From assembly GCA_040119125.1 (NCBI GenBank), contig JBEDTR010000001.1, positions 328,387-392,386 on the forward strand: DNA of 64,000 nucleotides. Direction: 5' to 3'. Shown here in pieces: positions 50,761-59,297 of this stretch. The notes beneath the pieces are model-generated. The model was given only the letters and a program-made list of their open reading frames with translations, was not told the DNA's origin and made no database searches. The stretch is from Pacificitalea sp040119125. Its GTDB lineage: Bacteria > Pseudomonadota > Alphaproteobacteria > Rhodobacterales > Rhodobacteraceae. The translations under genes and the position numbers were made by a program. The stretch's first letter is position 1; each line of letters starts with the position of its first letter.

Positions 50761-51713
50761 GCTCAGACAATCTTGATCCGACGCATCCCGGCACGGCGAC
50801 CGATAGCGCGGGGGGCAACGTGCCGCAGCAGCGGCTGGTTCTGATCACCGGGCCGTCGGGCGCCGGGCGCAGCACCGCGATCCGCGTGTTGGAGGATCTG
50901 GGCTGGGAGGTTATCGACAACCTTCCGCTGTCTTTGGTGCCGCGCCTGCTGGACGGCCCGCCGCATGGCAAACCGCTGGCCTTGGGGCTCGATGTCCGTA
51001 ACCGCGATTTTTCGACCGATGCGCTGCTGGATCTGGTGGAGCGACGACAGGCCGGGGCGCATCCCGATCTCCGGGTCGAATTGCTCTACCTCGACTGCGC
51101 GCCGGACGTCTTGCAACGCCGCTTCTCGGAAACCCGGCGTCGTCATCCGCTCGCCCCGGCTGAAAGCCCGACCGAAGGCATCGCGCGTGAAATCGACCTG
51201 CTTGCCCCGGTGAAGCTGCGCGCCGATCTGCTGATCGATACATCCGATCTGACAGTGCATGATCTGCGCGCGGAGATGGACCGCTGGCTTGGCGGTCCTG
51301 CCGCAGACAACCTGGCGCTGAGCGTGCATAGTTTCAGTTACAAGCGGGGGTTGCCGCGCGGGCTCGACATGGTGTTCGACGTGCGGTTTCTGCGCAACCC
51401 TTACTGGGATGACGACCTGCGCGGGCTTGATGGTCGCGACGCCCCGGTGCAAGCCTATGTGGCACAGGATACGAAATATGAACCATTCTTCGATAGCGTG
51501 GCTGGGCTGACCCGGCTTCTGCTGCCGGCCTATGTGGCCGAAGGCAAGGCGCATCTGTCCATCGGGTTCGGATGCACCGGCGGGCAGCACCGTTCCGTTA
51601 CCGTGACGGAAGCGCTGGCCAAGACTCTTGCGAAGGATGGATGGCGCGTGTCTATAAGACACAGGGAACTAGAGCGCAGGGCAGCACAGTCCGGCGCCGC
51701 AGAGCCGAGGTAG
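50757..51713 (+). CDS. rapZ: RapZ/YvcJ nucleotide-binding protein
   Basis: A 318-residue protein of the RNase-adapter family. The P-loop is GPSGAGRST (32-40), with Arg38 in place of the usual lysine, followed by WEVIDNLPLSLVPRLL. The C-terminal RNA-binding half has FSYKRGLPRGLDMVFDVRFL and FGCTGGQHRSVTVTE. In E. coli RapZ directs RNase E to GlmZ, whereas in other bacteria it controls nitrogen/PTS-linked processes. GTG start at 50757 overlaps the hprK stop. It belongs to the hprK-rapZ-EIIA-HPr cluster. Confidence 0.93.
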   Translation: MSSDNLDPTHPGTATDSAGGNVPQQRLVLITGPSGAGRSTAIRVLEDLGWEVIDNLPLSLVPRLLDGPPHGKPLALGLDVRNRDFSTDALLDLVERRQAGAHPDLRVELLYLDCAPDVLQRRFSETRRRHPLAPAESPTEGIAREIDLLAPVKLRADLLIDTSDLTVHDLRAEMDRWLGGPAADNLALSVHSFSYKRGLPRGLDMVFDVRFLRNPYWDDDLRGLDGRDAPVQAYVAQDTKYEPFFDSVAGLTRLLLPAYVAEGKAHLSIGFGCTGGQHRSVTVTEALAKTLAKDGWRVSIRHRELERRAAQSGAAEPR

Positions 51714-51718
51714 GCAGC

Positions 51719-52111
51719 GTGATCGGCATCGTGATCGTCGCGCATGGGGGTCTGGCCAGGGAATACCTGGCCGCTGTCGAACATGTCGTCGGCAGGCAGA
51801 CTGGCATTCGCGCAATCGCCATAGCGCCGGATCATGACCGGCAGCTGAAGCAGTCGGAGATCTGCATCGCCGCCGATGAGGTCGACATGGGCGACGGTGT
51901 TGTCGTGGTCACAGATATGTTCGGCGGCACGCCGTCCAATCTGAGCCTGCGGGCCTGTTCTCCGCAAAACCGCAAGATCCTTTACGGAGCGAACCTGCCG
52001 ATGCTGATCAAGCTCGCCAAGTCGCGTCAGATGAAGGTCGATGATGCGGTGCTGACTGCCATGGAAGCGGGCCGTAAATACATCAATAGCTTTGACGGCC
52101 TTCCCGGCTGA
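51719..52111 (+). CDS. PTS EIIA component, mannose family (regulatory)
   Basis: A 130-residue cytosolic domain like EIIA-Man. The phospho-accepting His9 is in IVIVAHGGLAREYL and the VVTDMFGGTPSNLS motif is intact. No EIIB, EIIC or EIID is near, so it acts in a regulatory phosphorelay with HPr, not in sugar uptake. The GTG at 51719 is the natural start (MIGIVIVAHGG); a longer reading frame from 51572 overlaps rapZ. Five bases separate it from rapZ. Confidence 0.9.
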   Translation: MIGIVIVAHGGLAREYLAAVEHVVGRQTGIRAIAIAPDHDRQLKQSEICIAADEVDMGDGVVVVTDMFGGTPSNLSLRACSPQNRKILYGANLPMLIKLAKSRQMKVDDAVLTAMEAGRKYINSFDGLPG

Positions 52112-52141
52112 GAGAGCGGCTCGGGGAGGAGCAGGCACTAT

Positions 52142-52411
52142 ATGGCGCAGCGCACGTTACCGATCGTGAACGAGAAAGGGCTACATGCCCGGGCCTCGGC
52201 AAAATTCGTTGAAACTGTTGAGGCTTACGACGCTCGCGCGTCCGTGAGTCGCGATGGTCTTGAGGCCGGAGGCGATAGTATCATGGGGCTTTTGATGTTG
52301 GCAGCGTCCAAGGGAACCTCTATTCAGGTTGAAACCGCCGGGCCGCAGGCCGACGCTTTGATGGACGCGCTCGCGACACTGGTCGCGGACAGGTTCGGAG
52401 AACCGTTCTGA
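52142..52411 (+). CDS. ptsH: Phosphocarrier protein HPr
   Basis: An 89-residue HPr with the EI-phosphorylated His15 in GLHARASAKF and the HprK-regulated Ser46 in GGDSIMGLLML. Both sites are present, so it can receive signals from EI (not encoded here) and HprK. Starts 30 bases after the EIIA stop. The stop codon is part of a short GACCGGA / TCCGGTC hairpin (52410-52426). Confidence 0.96.
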   Translation: MAQRTLPIVNEKGLHARASAKFVETVEAYDARASVSRDGLEAGGDSIMGLLMLAASKGTSIQVETAGPQADALMDALATLVADRFGEPF

Positions 52412-52426
52412 CCGGAGCTTCCGGTC
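52410..52426 (+). terminator. Small hairpin at the ptsH stop codon
   Basis: GACCGGA, loop GCT, TCCGGTC, a 7-bp perfect stem that includes the stop codon. No U tract; a partial terminator or mRNA 3'-end stabiliser for the PTS genes, or simply chance. Confidence 0.3.
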
Positions 52427-52518
52427 GCGACACGCCCCCGCAGCGCCCCGCAGAGGGTCCGCACGGGGCCCGGGGATCGACGAGGCAGCAACGCGCGGGC
52501 AAGGGAGGTCTGATCGAC

Positions 52519-53421
52519 GTGGTTGACAGCACCCAACAGCCAAAGCCGCTCCGTTTCATGTCGGGGAAGCGTCCGGAATTCGCGACCCAATCGCTGGGCG
52601 AAGACCCCTATGACGGGCGGCGCCTGTCCTATTCCAATACGTTCGAAAATCCGTGGAAGGCCGCGGTCATCCGGGTGATGGAGCTGTTCACGGGCAAGCT
52701 GCGATTGCTGCGGCTGATCCGCCGGTTCGAGCAGATGGGCGTGCCGCATGGGCAAGGCTTCTGGGCGCAGGCGCTCGGGGTCATGGGCATCACGCTGGAA
52801 ACCCCCGCCGATGAAATCGCGCGCATCCCCGCCACGGGTCCGGTTGTCATTGTCGCCAACCATCCGCATGGGCTTGTCGACGGGATGGTCTTGGCCGAAT
52901 TGGTCGGCCGCGTGCGCACGGATTACAAGATCCTGACCCGGTCGCTGCTGACCGGGGTCAATGAGATCGATGAATTCATGATCCCCGTGCCGTTCAAACA
53001 TGAGGAAAATGCGCTCGCTCAGAACCTCGCCATGCGCAAGGCGGCGATGGACCATCTGAAGCAAGGCGGCGTGATCGTTCTATTTCCCTCCGGCGTCGTG
53101 GCCTCGGCTAAAACGATGACCGGCCCCGCGATCGAGGCCGATTGGAACCCGTTCACCGCCAAGATGATCCAGCGCTCTGGCGCGCAGGTGGTGCCGATCT
53201 ACTTTCCCGGCCAGAATTCCCGCGCCTATCAAATCGCCAATCGCCTGTCGGCCACGCTGCGTCAGGGGCTGCTGCTGTTTGAGGTGGTGCACGCGCTTAA
53301 CCGGGCGCAACGCCCGGTGGTGGGTCTGCCGGTCCCGCCCGAGGACATCGCCGCGCGGACGGCTAAGCCGCGGGAATTCATGACCTGGCTGCGGGATCGG
53401 ACACTGGCGCTCAAACCCTGA
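52519..53421 (+). CDS. Lysophospholipid acyltransferase-like protein
   Basis: A 300-residue LPLAT-superfamily protein. Its acyltransferase motif reads NHPHGLVDG (residues 114-122): the first His is six residues from the Asp, as in the 'NHPTG..DG' branch, instead of the HX4D of PlsC. Later motifs: VPFKHEENA and VIVLFPSGVVAS. It might make lyso-ornithine lipid-type or other lipids, but the substrate cannot be read. GTG start at 52519 follows GGGAGG. It is 107 bases downstream of ptsH and convergent with the next gene. Confidence 0.85.
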   Translation: MVDSTQQPKPLRFMSGKRPEFATQSLGEDPYDGRRLSYSNTFENPWKAAVIRVMELFTGKLRLLRLIRRFEQMGVPHGQGFWAQALGVMGITLETPADEIARIPATGPVVIVANHPHGLVDGMVLAELVGRVRTDYKILTRSLLTGVNEIDEFMIPVPFKHEENALAQNLAMRKAAMDHLKQGGVIVLFPSGVVASAKTMTGPAIEADWNPFTAKMIQRSGAQVVPIYFPGQNSRAYQIANRLSATLRQGLLLFEVVHALNRAQRPVVGLPVPPEDIAARTAKPREFMTWLRDRTLALKP

Positions 53422-53436
53422 CGGCGCGGCGCGCGC

Positions 53437-54312
53437 TCAGCGCGTCGGCACCGGGGTATCGCCACGGTAATCGTAGAATCCGCGATCGGTCTTGCGGCCA
53501 AGCCAACCAGCTTCGACATATTTGGTCAGCAGCGGGCAGGGGCGATATTTTGTGTCAGCCAGCCCGTCATGGAGCACGTTCATGATCGCCAAGCAGGTGT
53601 CGAGCCCAATAAAATCCGCCAGTTCCAGCGGCCCCATCGGGTGATTGGCGCCAAGCTTCAGGGATTCGTCGATGGATTTGACCGAGCCCACGCCTTCGTA
53701 AAGCGTATAGACGGCTTCGTTGATCATCGGCATCAGGATGCGGTTGACGATGAACGCGGGGAAATCCTCCGCGGTGGCCGCGGTTTTGCCCAGCGATTCC
53801 ACCACCTTGTGCATGGCTTGATAGGTCGGTTGATCGGTGGCGATGCCGCGGATCAACTCCACCAGTTGCATCACCGGCACAGGGTTCATGAAATGGAAGC
53901 CCATGAATTTCTCGGGCCGGTCCGTGCGGCTGGCCAGTCGGGTAATCGAGATTGACGATGTGTTGGACGTCAAAATGGTTTCCGGCTTCAGGTGGGGCAG
54001 CAAGTCCTCGAAAATGGCGACTTTCACCGTCTCACGCTCGGTCGCGGCTTCGATCACCAGATCGGTCTGGCCCAGATCGGCAAGCTTCAATGTGGTGGAG
54101 ATTCGCGCCAATGCTTCTTTGCGCTCCTGCTCGGATATCTTTTCGCGGCTGACCTGACGGTCCAAATTCTTGTTAATTTGAGACATCGCTTTGTCGAGCG
54201 CGCCTTGGTCGATGTCGTTCAGCACGACCTCATACCCCGAAACCGCGAACACATGGGCGATCCCATTGCCCATCTGGCCCGCACCGACGACGCCTACCGT
54301 CTTGATTTCCAT
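53437..54312 (-). CDS. 3-hydroxybutyryl-CoA dehydrogenase
   Basis: A 291-residue NAD-dependent enzyme (hbd/PaaH family) oxidising 3-hydroxyacyl-CoA to 3-ketoacyl-CoA. Rossmann motif GVVGAGQMGNGIAHV near residues 7-21, catalytic His in FHFMNPVPVMQLVELI, and the C-terminal dimerisation domain with GVGSVKSIDESLKLGANHPM. Role in butyrate or fatty-acid / polyhydroxybutyrate metabolism. etfBA lie 1.3 kb away on the same strand, consistent with acyl-CoA oxidation. hbd and the DUF6473 gene are divergent over a 189-base gap with no obvious promoter. Confidence 0.95.
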   Translation of the reverse strand: MEIKTVGVVGAGQMGNGIAHVFAVSGYEVVLNDIDQGALDKAMSQINKNLDRQVSREKISEQERKEALARISTTLKLADLGQTDLVIEAATERETVKVAIFEDLLPHLKPETILTSNTSSISITRLASRTDRPEKFMGFHFMNPVPVMQLVELIRGIATDQPTYQAMHKVVESLGKTAATAEDFPAFIVNRILMPMINEAVYTLYEGVGSVKSIDESLKLGANHPMGPLELADFIGLDTCLAIMNVLHDGLADTKYRPCPLLTKYVEAGWLGRKTDRGFYDYRGDTPVPTR

Positions 54313-54501
54313 GCGATCCGTCCTTCTGTCGCGCTAATATTTGACGCGACCATATGGCCCCCGATGCTGCAGGTGCAAGCGCGATGGCAAAAGGCGGCGC
54401 CGCAGGGGGGGAGGATCCGCCATGTGATCCCACGCTTTAGGAAAAACGAAACCTCTATGGCGCAAACTCGAATTTGGGTGAGGTGACATACAGGTGGTGG
54501 A

Positions 54502-55500
54502 ATGAGCTTTGAGGATCAGGGCGCCTATGGGCGCACTGGAGGATTGGATTATGCGCCCTGTCATTACGGGGCATCGAAAGTGCAGTTTCGCGGACCAAAG
54601 CGCCCGCTGAACGGCAGATATATTGCCTGTCTGGGCGGGACGGAAACCTATGGAAAATTCGTGCCGCAGGCTTATCCCGCGCTGCTTGAGGCGCAGACCG
54701 GTCTGAGGGCGGTGAATCTGGGCTGCGTCAATGCGGGCCCCGGGCTGTTTGCCAATGACCCCACGCTGGTCGATGCAGCGGCGCGCGCGACGGTGACGGT
54801 TGTGCAGGTGATGGGCGCGCAGAACATGTCGAACCGTTTTTACGCGGTGCATCCGCGTCGAAACGACCGGTTTCTGCGCCCCTCCGCCATGATGCAGGCG
54901 CTGTTTCCCGAAGTGGATTTCACCGAATTCCATTTCACCCGGCACATGCTGTCGACTTTACAGACGACTGCCCCGGAGAAGTTCGGCCTTGTGACAGAGG
55001 AGTTAAAGGAAGCCTGGATCGCGCGGATGCGGCAGCTTCTGATCGCGGTTCGTAAACCCAGTGTTCTGCTCTGGCTGTGTCCGCCGCAGGCGCGCAGCGG
55101 CGCAGAGCCAGTGCTGCGAACTGGGACTGGACCGCCTGATCTAGGGGAAATGGCGATGGGAATGATCGCCGGGGCAGGCGGTTCCGCCGGTCTGAGCCGT
55201 CGACAAACGGCTGGGCTGAGGGCCGGGATGGGCGGCGTGCCCTCAGAGATTGGCCCTGATCCATGGCTGATCGATCAGGCCATGATTGACGCCGTGCGCG
55301 GCGAGGCGAGCGAATTGGTGACGCTCGATCCGTCGCCCACCGGGGGCACTGGGGGCATGGTGTTCGACCCGCAAGAGGAAGGCGCAGCCACTGGCGTGCC
55401 GGGACCGGACGTGCATGCGCAGATGGCGGCGGCGCTGGCGCCCGTGGTTCAGCGCCATGCCGGATACGAGAGGGATCGGAAGACAAGTGCGGGGCAATAA
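54502..55500 (+). CDS. DUF6473 family protein
   Basis: A 332-residue cytosolic protein I recognise as DUF6473, common in roseobacters and of unknown function. Noticeable features: the N-terminal MSFEDQGAYGRTGGLDYAP, GGTETYGKFVPQAYPALLEA (residues about 45-64, a lipase-like GGTE motif), GCVNAGPGLFANDP and a conserved VVQVMGAQNMSNRFYAVHPRR. It could be a sulfotransferase- or SGNH-like enzyme, but this is a guess. A near-palindrome CAAACTCGAATTTG (54463-54476) is 26 bases before the start. A terminator for the opposite strand follows. Confidence 0.8.
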   Translation: MSFEDQGAYGRTGGLDYAPCHYGASKVQFRGPKRPLNGRYIACLGGTETYGKFVPQAYPALLEAQTGLRAVNLGCVNAGPGLFANDPTLVDAAARATVTVVQVMGAQNMSNRFYAVHPRRNDRFLRPSAMMQALFPEVDFTEFHFTRHMLSTLQTTAPEKFGLVTEELKEAWIARMRQLLIAVRKPSVLLWLCPPQARSGAEPVLRTGTGPPDLGEMAMGMIAGAGGSAGLSRRQTAGLRAGMGGVPSEIGPDPWLIDQAMIDAVRGEASELVTLDPSPTGGTGGMVFDPQEEGAATGVPGPDVHAQMAAALAPVVQRHAGYERDRKTSAGQ

Positions 55501-55514
55501 TCTGCGTCCCCCAC

Positions 55515-55546
55515 AAAAAGACCCGCCGCGACAGGCGCAGCGGGTC
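55515..55546 (-). terminator. Rho-independent terminator of etfBA
   Basis: On the minus strand GACCCGC...GCGGGTC (55546-55520) is followed by five T residues (55519-55515). It begins 44 bases after the etfA stop (55591). Confidence 0.78.
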
Positions 55547-55590
55547 GATCAGGCTTAAAAGCCGGCCATGATGGGCGTGATTTCCTAGGC

Positions 55591-56517
55591 TTAGAGTTTC
55601 TCGGTCAATTCGGGAATGGACTCGAACAGGTCGGCGACCAGACCATAATCAGCGACTTGGAAAATCGGGGCTTCCTCGTCCTTGTTGATCGCGACGATGA
55701 CCTTGCTGTCCTTCATGCCAGCAAGGTGCTGGATCGCGCCGGAAATGCCGACCGCGATATAGAGGTTCGGCGCCACAACCTTACCGGTCTGACCAACCTG
55801 CCAGTCATTTGGCGCGTAGCCTGAATCGACCGCAGCACGAGACGCACCAACAGCGGCGCCCAGTTTGTCAGCGAGCTTCTCGATCAGGGCGAATTGCTCT
55901 TCGGAGCCGAGCCCACGCCCGCCCGACACGACGATACCGGCGGAGGTCAATTCCGGGCGGTCGCTTTCCGCCACCTTATCCGCGACCCATTCCGAGAGGC
56001 CGGGATCGGCAGCGGCGGCGATGGTTTCTACGCTCGCGGCATCCTGCGCGCCTGCGGCCTCGAAGGATGAGGTGCGGATGGTCAGCACTTTCTTCGCGTC
56101 GCCGCTTTTGACGGTCTGGACCGCGTTGCCAGCATAGACCGGGCGCTCGAACGTCTCGGCATCGACCACGCCGGACACATCCGACAGGATCATCACATCC
56201 AACAACGCGGCGACGCGCGGCATGATGTTTTTCGCATCCGTCGTCGCAGGCGCGGCGATGTGGTCGTAATCGCCGGCCAGATCGACCATTAGCGCAGCTG
56301 CAGGCTCGGCCAGACGATGACCGTAAAGCGCGTCTTCGGCGCATATCACGCGGGCGACGCCAGCGATCTTGGCGGCCTCCGCAGCGGCATCGGCAGCCTG
56401 CGCACCGCAAGCAAGGACAGTGACATCGCCCAGCGCGGCAACGGCGCTCACGGCCTTGGCGGTCGCATCACGGTTCAGCTCGCCCGAGGTGACCTCGGCA
56501 AGAAGGAGAACAGCCAT
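55591..56517 (-). CDS. etfA: Electron transfer flavoprotein alpha subunit
   Basis: A 308-residue FAD-binding subunit that passes electrons from acyl-CoA dehydrogenases to ETF:ubiquinone oxidoreductase. The C-terminal FAD motif VVSGGRGLGSEEQF and the family stretch GAAVGASRAAVDSGYAPND...QVGQTGKVVAPNLYIAVGISG are clear. Its ATG overlaps the etfB stop by one base (TGATG), giving coupled synthesis. The genomic neighbourhood of hbd supports use in acyl-CoA oxidation. Length normal. Confidence 0.97.
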   Translation of the reverse strand: MAVLLLAEVTSGELNRDATAKAVSAVAALGDVTVLACGAQAADAAAEAAKIAGVARVICAEDALYGHRLAEPAAALMVDLAGDYDHIAAPATTDAKNIMPRVAALLDVMILSDVSGVVDAETFERPVYAGNAVQTVKSGDAKKVLTIRTSSFEAAGAQDAASVETIAAAADPGLSEWVADKVAESDRPELTSAGIVVSGGRGLGSEEQFALIEKLADKLGAAVGASRAAVDSGYAPNDWQVGQTGKVVAPNLYIAVGISGAIQHLAGMKDSKVIVAINKDEEAPIFQVADYGLVADLFESIPELTEKL

Positions 56518-57278
56518 CAGAGCACCCCCGCGTCATTTTTCAGCAAGTCGATCAGCTCATCCACCGACCCGACGATGACACCGGCCTTGCGCGCGTCTGG
56601 CTCAGCGGTCTTGACCGCTGTCAGGCGCGGCGTGACATCGACACCCAGATCGGCGGCGGTTTTCTCATCAAGCGGTTTTTTCTTCGCTTTCATGATGTTG
56701 GGCAGCGAAGCATAGCGCGGCTCGTTAAGACGCAGGTCTACGGTCACCACGGCAGGCATCTTGACCTTGATGGTCTGTAGGCCGCCATCGACCTCGCGGG
56801 TCACGGTGGCGCTATCGCCATCCAGATCGACCTCGGACGCGAAAGTGGCCTGACTCCAGCTCAGCAGCGCGGCGAGCATCTGCCCGGTCGCGTTCATGTC
56901 ATTATCAATCGCCTGCTTGCCGCAGAGCACGAGACCGGGCTGCTCATCTTCAACGATCTTGGCAAGGATCTTTGCGACCGCAAGCGGCTCCACATCCGTG
57001 TGCACGTCATCGGCGGCAATTACGAGGATCGCGCGGTCGGCGCCCATCGCCAGCGCAGTGCGCAGCGTTTCCTGTGCCTGCTTGACGCCGATGGAGACCG
57101 CGACGACCTCCTCGACCTTGCCGGCTTCCTTCAGGCGGATTGCCTCTTCAACCGCGATCTCGTCGAACGGGTTCATCGACATTTTGACATTGGCGAGATC
57201 GACACCGCTCCCGTCCGCTTTCACGCGAACCTTCACGTTATAGTCGATCACGCGCTTGACAGGTACGAGCACCTTCAT
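56517..57278 (-). CDS. etfB: Electron transfer flavoprotein beta subunit
   Basis: A 253-residue subunit binding AMP, partner of EtfA. The signature VKRVIDYNVKVRVKADGSGV at the start, VDLANVKMSMNPFDEIAVEE, and the ETF-beta signature VDLRLNEPRYASLPNIMKAKKKP (split over residues about 186-208) are present. Start ATG 57278 is preceded by AGAGGAG. Two direct GTTACC repeats a helical turn apart (57329-57344) lie in its leader. Confidence 0.97.
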   Translation of the reverse strand: MKVLVPVKRVIDYNVKVRVKADGSGVDLANVKMSMNPFDEIAVEEAIRLKEAGKVEEVVAVSIGVKQAQETLRTALAMGADRAILVIAADDVHTDVEPLAVAKILAKIVEDEQPGLVLCGKQAIDNDMNATGQMLAALLSWSQATFASEVDLDGDSATVTREVDGGLQTIKVKMPAVVTVDLRLNEPRYASLPNIMKAKKKPLDEKTAADLGVDVTPRLTAVKTAEPDARKAGVIVGSVDELIDLLKNDAGVL

Positions 57279-57397
57279 CGGCGTGACTTCTCCTCTGGTT
57301 TTTCCGGGCAGGCCCGGCTCGGTCTTGTGTTACCGGAGGTTACCCTGCGAAAACAGGGGGAAACGCGAGACCGCAGCTATAACATTGCGTTACAAAA

Positions 57398-57994
57398 CTA
57401 TTTGTTTGCAAACGGGATGGGTTGCCGGTTGGCGCCGGGCACCCATAGAACGTCGCCGGCGTCCGCCGCATTGGCGGCGCGGGATGCGACGAAAAACCAG
57501 TCACTTAGCCGATTGAGATACCGAATGGCGTCGGGGTTCACCGGCTCCGTCCCGGCAAGGGCAACGGCGAGCCTTTCGGCACGGCGAGACACGGTGCGGC
57601 AAAGATGCAAATGTGCGGCAAGTGGCGTGCCGGCGGGCAAAACGAAGCTGCGCAGGGGCGCGAGATCCGCGTTCATCGCGTCAATTTCAGCCTCAAGCCG
57701 GGCGGTTTGAGCCGCGACCATCCGCAGCGGCGGGTAGTCGGCCTCGGCGTCGCGCTCCATATCGGGGCGGCACATATCGGCGCCCAGATCGAACAGGTCG
57801 TTCTGAATGGCGGCAAGCCGTGCGGAGATTTCCCCGGTTGCGTGCAGCCGCGCCAGCCCGACCGTGGCGTTGGTTTCATCGACGGTGCCGTAAGCTTCGA
57901 CTCGCAGCGCGTGCTTGTCGACGCGTTGCCCGTCGCCGAGCGCTGTCTGACCGCTATCGCCGGTGCGCGTATAGATCTTGTTAAGAACCACCAT
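57398..57994 (-). CDS. Cob(I)alamin adenosyltransferase, PduO type
   Basis: A 198-residue enzyme that adenosylates cob(I)alamin using ATP to make coenzyme B12. The ATP motif YTRTGDSGQTALGDGQRVDK (7-26), the AYGTVDETNATVGLAR block and the C-terminal YLNRLSDWFFVASRAAN helix identify the PduO family. Start ATG 57994. It follows a small two-helix membrane gene by three bases on the same strand and precedes etfB by 119 bases. Confidence 0.94.
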   Translation of the reverse strand: MVVLNKIYTRTGDSGQTALGDGQRVDKHALRVEAYGTVDETNATVGLARLHATGEISARLAAIQNDLFDLGADMCRPDMERDAEADYPPLRMVAAQTARLEAEIDAMNADLAPLRSFVLPAGTPLAAHLHLCRTVSRRAERLAVALAGTEPVNPDAIRYLNRLSDWFFVASRAANAADAGDVLWVPGANRQPIPFANK

Positions 57995-57997
57995 CGG

Positions 57998-58204
57998 TCA
58001 GCCTCCAGAGCGGCGGAAAAACACGAAAATCAGGATCAGCACGATGGCCACGGCCTGCGCAATGATGCGCCACCGCATGATTTTATTGGAGTTGCGCCGA
58101 TTGAACGCACCGCCGCGCCCGAAGGTGCCGACGCCGAAAAGCAAAACGGCAAGCGTGATAAGTATCGCCAGCGCGACAAGCAGAAACAGCGGATCGTTGG
58201 TCAT
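57998..58204 (-). CDS. Twin-transmembrane-helix small protein (HIG1-like)
   Basis: A 68-residue protein with two membrane helices (LFLLVALAILITLAVLLFGV and AQAVAIVLILIFVFFRR) linked by a basic segment (FNRRNSNKIMRWRI). It matches the small twin-helix proteins, related to HIG1 domains, found next to the PduO gene in alphaproteobacteria. In mitochondria HIG1 proteins help assemble cytochrome oxidase; a similar role here is conjecture. Coupled by a three-base spacing to the adenosyltransferase gene. Confidence 0.83.
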   Translation of the reverse strand: MTNDPLFLLVALAILITLAVLLFGVGTFGRGGAFNRRNSNKIMRWRIIAQAVAIVLILIFVFFRRSGG

Positions 58205-58301
58205 GATCTCTCCACAATGGATTGGCGCGGGTCCAGTGCAGGGTGGCCCGTGAGACAGGAACTAGCAAGAAACGCGATGCCTGCCACCGCGCCTATCCGT
58301 C

Positions 58302-59153
58302 TCAGGTGCCGCGGGCCAGCAGCCGATCCGCCAGCCGGGTGGGGAGCGCACGACGGATGGTCCCGGCGATGCGGGTGGGTGTGGTGACGTAATAGCGGGG
58401 CCGGGGGCGCGAGGATTCCAGCGCGTGGATCAGCTTATCCGTCACCGCGGAGGCAGGCAGTTCAAACCGATCCGGACCGCGGCTTTCATACAGGCGTTTC
58501 AAGAGGGTATCGCGATATTGCGCGGCGCGGGGCGAGGCTTCCCAATCGACCCAGCGCTCAAAATGGGGGATCGAATTTTGCCGGATCTTGGAGGTGACGG
58601 GGCCCGGCTCTATCAAGATCACCTCGATGGGCGTATCCACCATTTCCAGTCGGAGCGTGTCAGTCAGACCTTCGAGCGCGAATTTTGTAGCGACATACGC
58701 CCCCCGCCATTTCTGCGCGACCAGCCCTAGCACGGAGGAGCAATTCACGATCCGTCCGTGGCCCTGCGCCCGCATCACCGGGATCACAGCGCGGGTCAGA
58801 TCGTGCCAGCCAAAGAGATTAACCTCGAAAATGTCGCGCAAGAGACCGGTCGGCAGATCTTCGACCGCGCCGGGGGCGGCATAGGCGCCGTTATTGTAAA
58901 GCGCGTCGAGCGTGCCGCCGGTGCGGGCGAGAATTTCGGCCAACGCTGCATGAATACTGGGCGGGTCGGCGTAATCCAGCCGCATAGATTCGAGCCCCTC
59001 GGCGCGCAGTCGGATGCAATCCTCCTCCGAACGACAGGTCGCGAAGACGCGCCAGCCGCGTTTGGCCAGCGTATGCGCCGCGTCATGGCCGATGCCGGAC
59101 GAGCAGCCGGTCATCAACACGCTTCGAGTGGGGTCGTGAGGGGTGGGGGTCAT
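58302..59153 (-). CDS. Short-chain dehydrogenase/reductase
   Basis: A 283-residue NAD(P)-dependent oxidoreductase of the classical SDR family. Cofactor motif TGCSSGIGHDAA (residues about 15-26), NNGAYAAPG in place of NNAG, catalytic Ser in NCSSVLGLVAQ and YxxxK as YVATK. The C-terminal variant (RPRPRYYVTTPTRIAGTIRRAL) resembles SDRs related to corticosteroid/retinol types. Substrate unknown. Start ATG 59153. It lies between the twin-helix and SH3-domain genes, in the same direction. Confidence 0.92.
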   Translation of the reverse strand: MTPTPHDPTRSVLMTGCSSGIGHDAAHTLAKRGWRVFATCRSEEDCIRLRAEGLESMRLDYADPPSIHAALAEILARTGGTLDALYNNGAYAAPGAVEDLPTGLLRDIFEVNLFGWHDLTRAVIPVMRAQGHGRIVNCSSVLGLVAQKWRGAYVATKFALEGLTDTLRLEMVDTPIEVILIEPGPVTSKIRQNSIPHFERWVDWEASPRAAQYRDTLLKRLYESRGPDRFELPASAVTDKLIHALESSRPRPRYYVTTPTRIAGTIRRALPTRLADRLLARGT

Positions 59154-59240
59154 GGGTGCTCCGAATTGCTGCGGGCACCGAACGCCGGGGAATAGAAAAG
59201 TGCAAGCAGGCTTTGCCATGGATGGCGGAGCGGGCAAAGC

Positions 59241-59271
59241 AAAAGCCCCTCAGGCGCGGGGCCAGAGGGGC
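59241..59271 (-). terminator. Rho-independent terminator of the SH3-domain gene
   Basis: On the minus strand GCCCCTC / GAGGGGC (59271-59245) followed by TTTT (59244-59241), starting about 27 bases after the stop of the SH3-domain gene. Confidence 0.75.
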
Positions 59272-59297
59272 CTCGGGTCGGTCAGTGGTGGGGCGTA

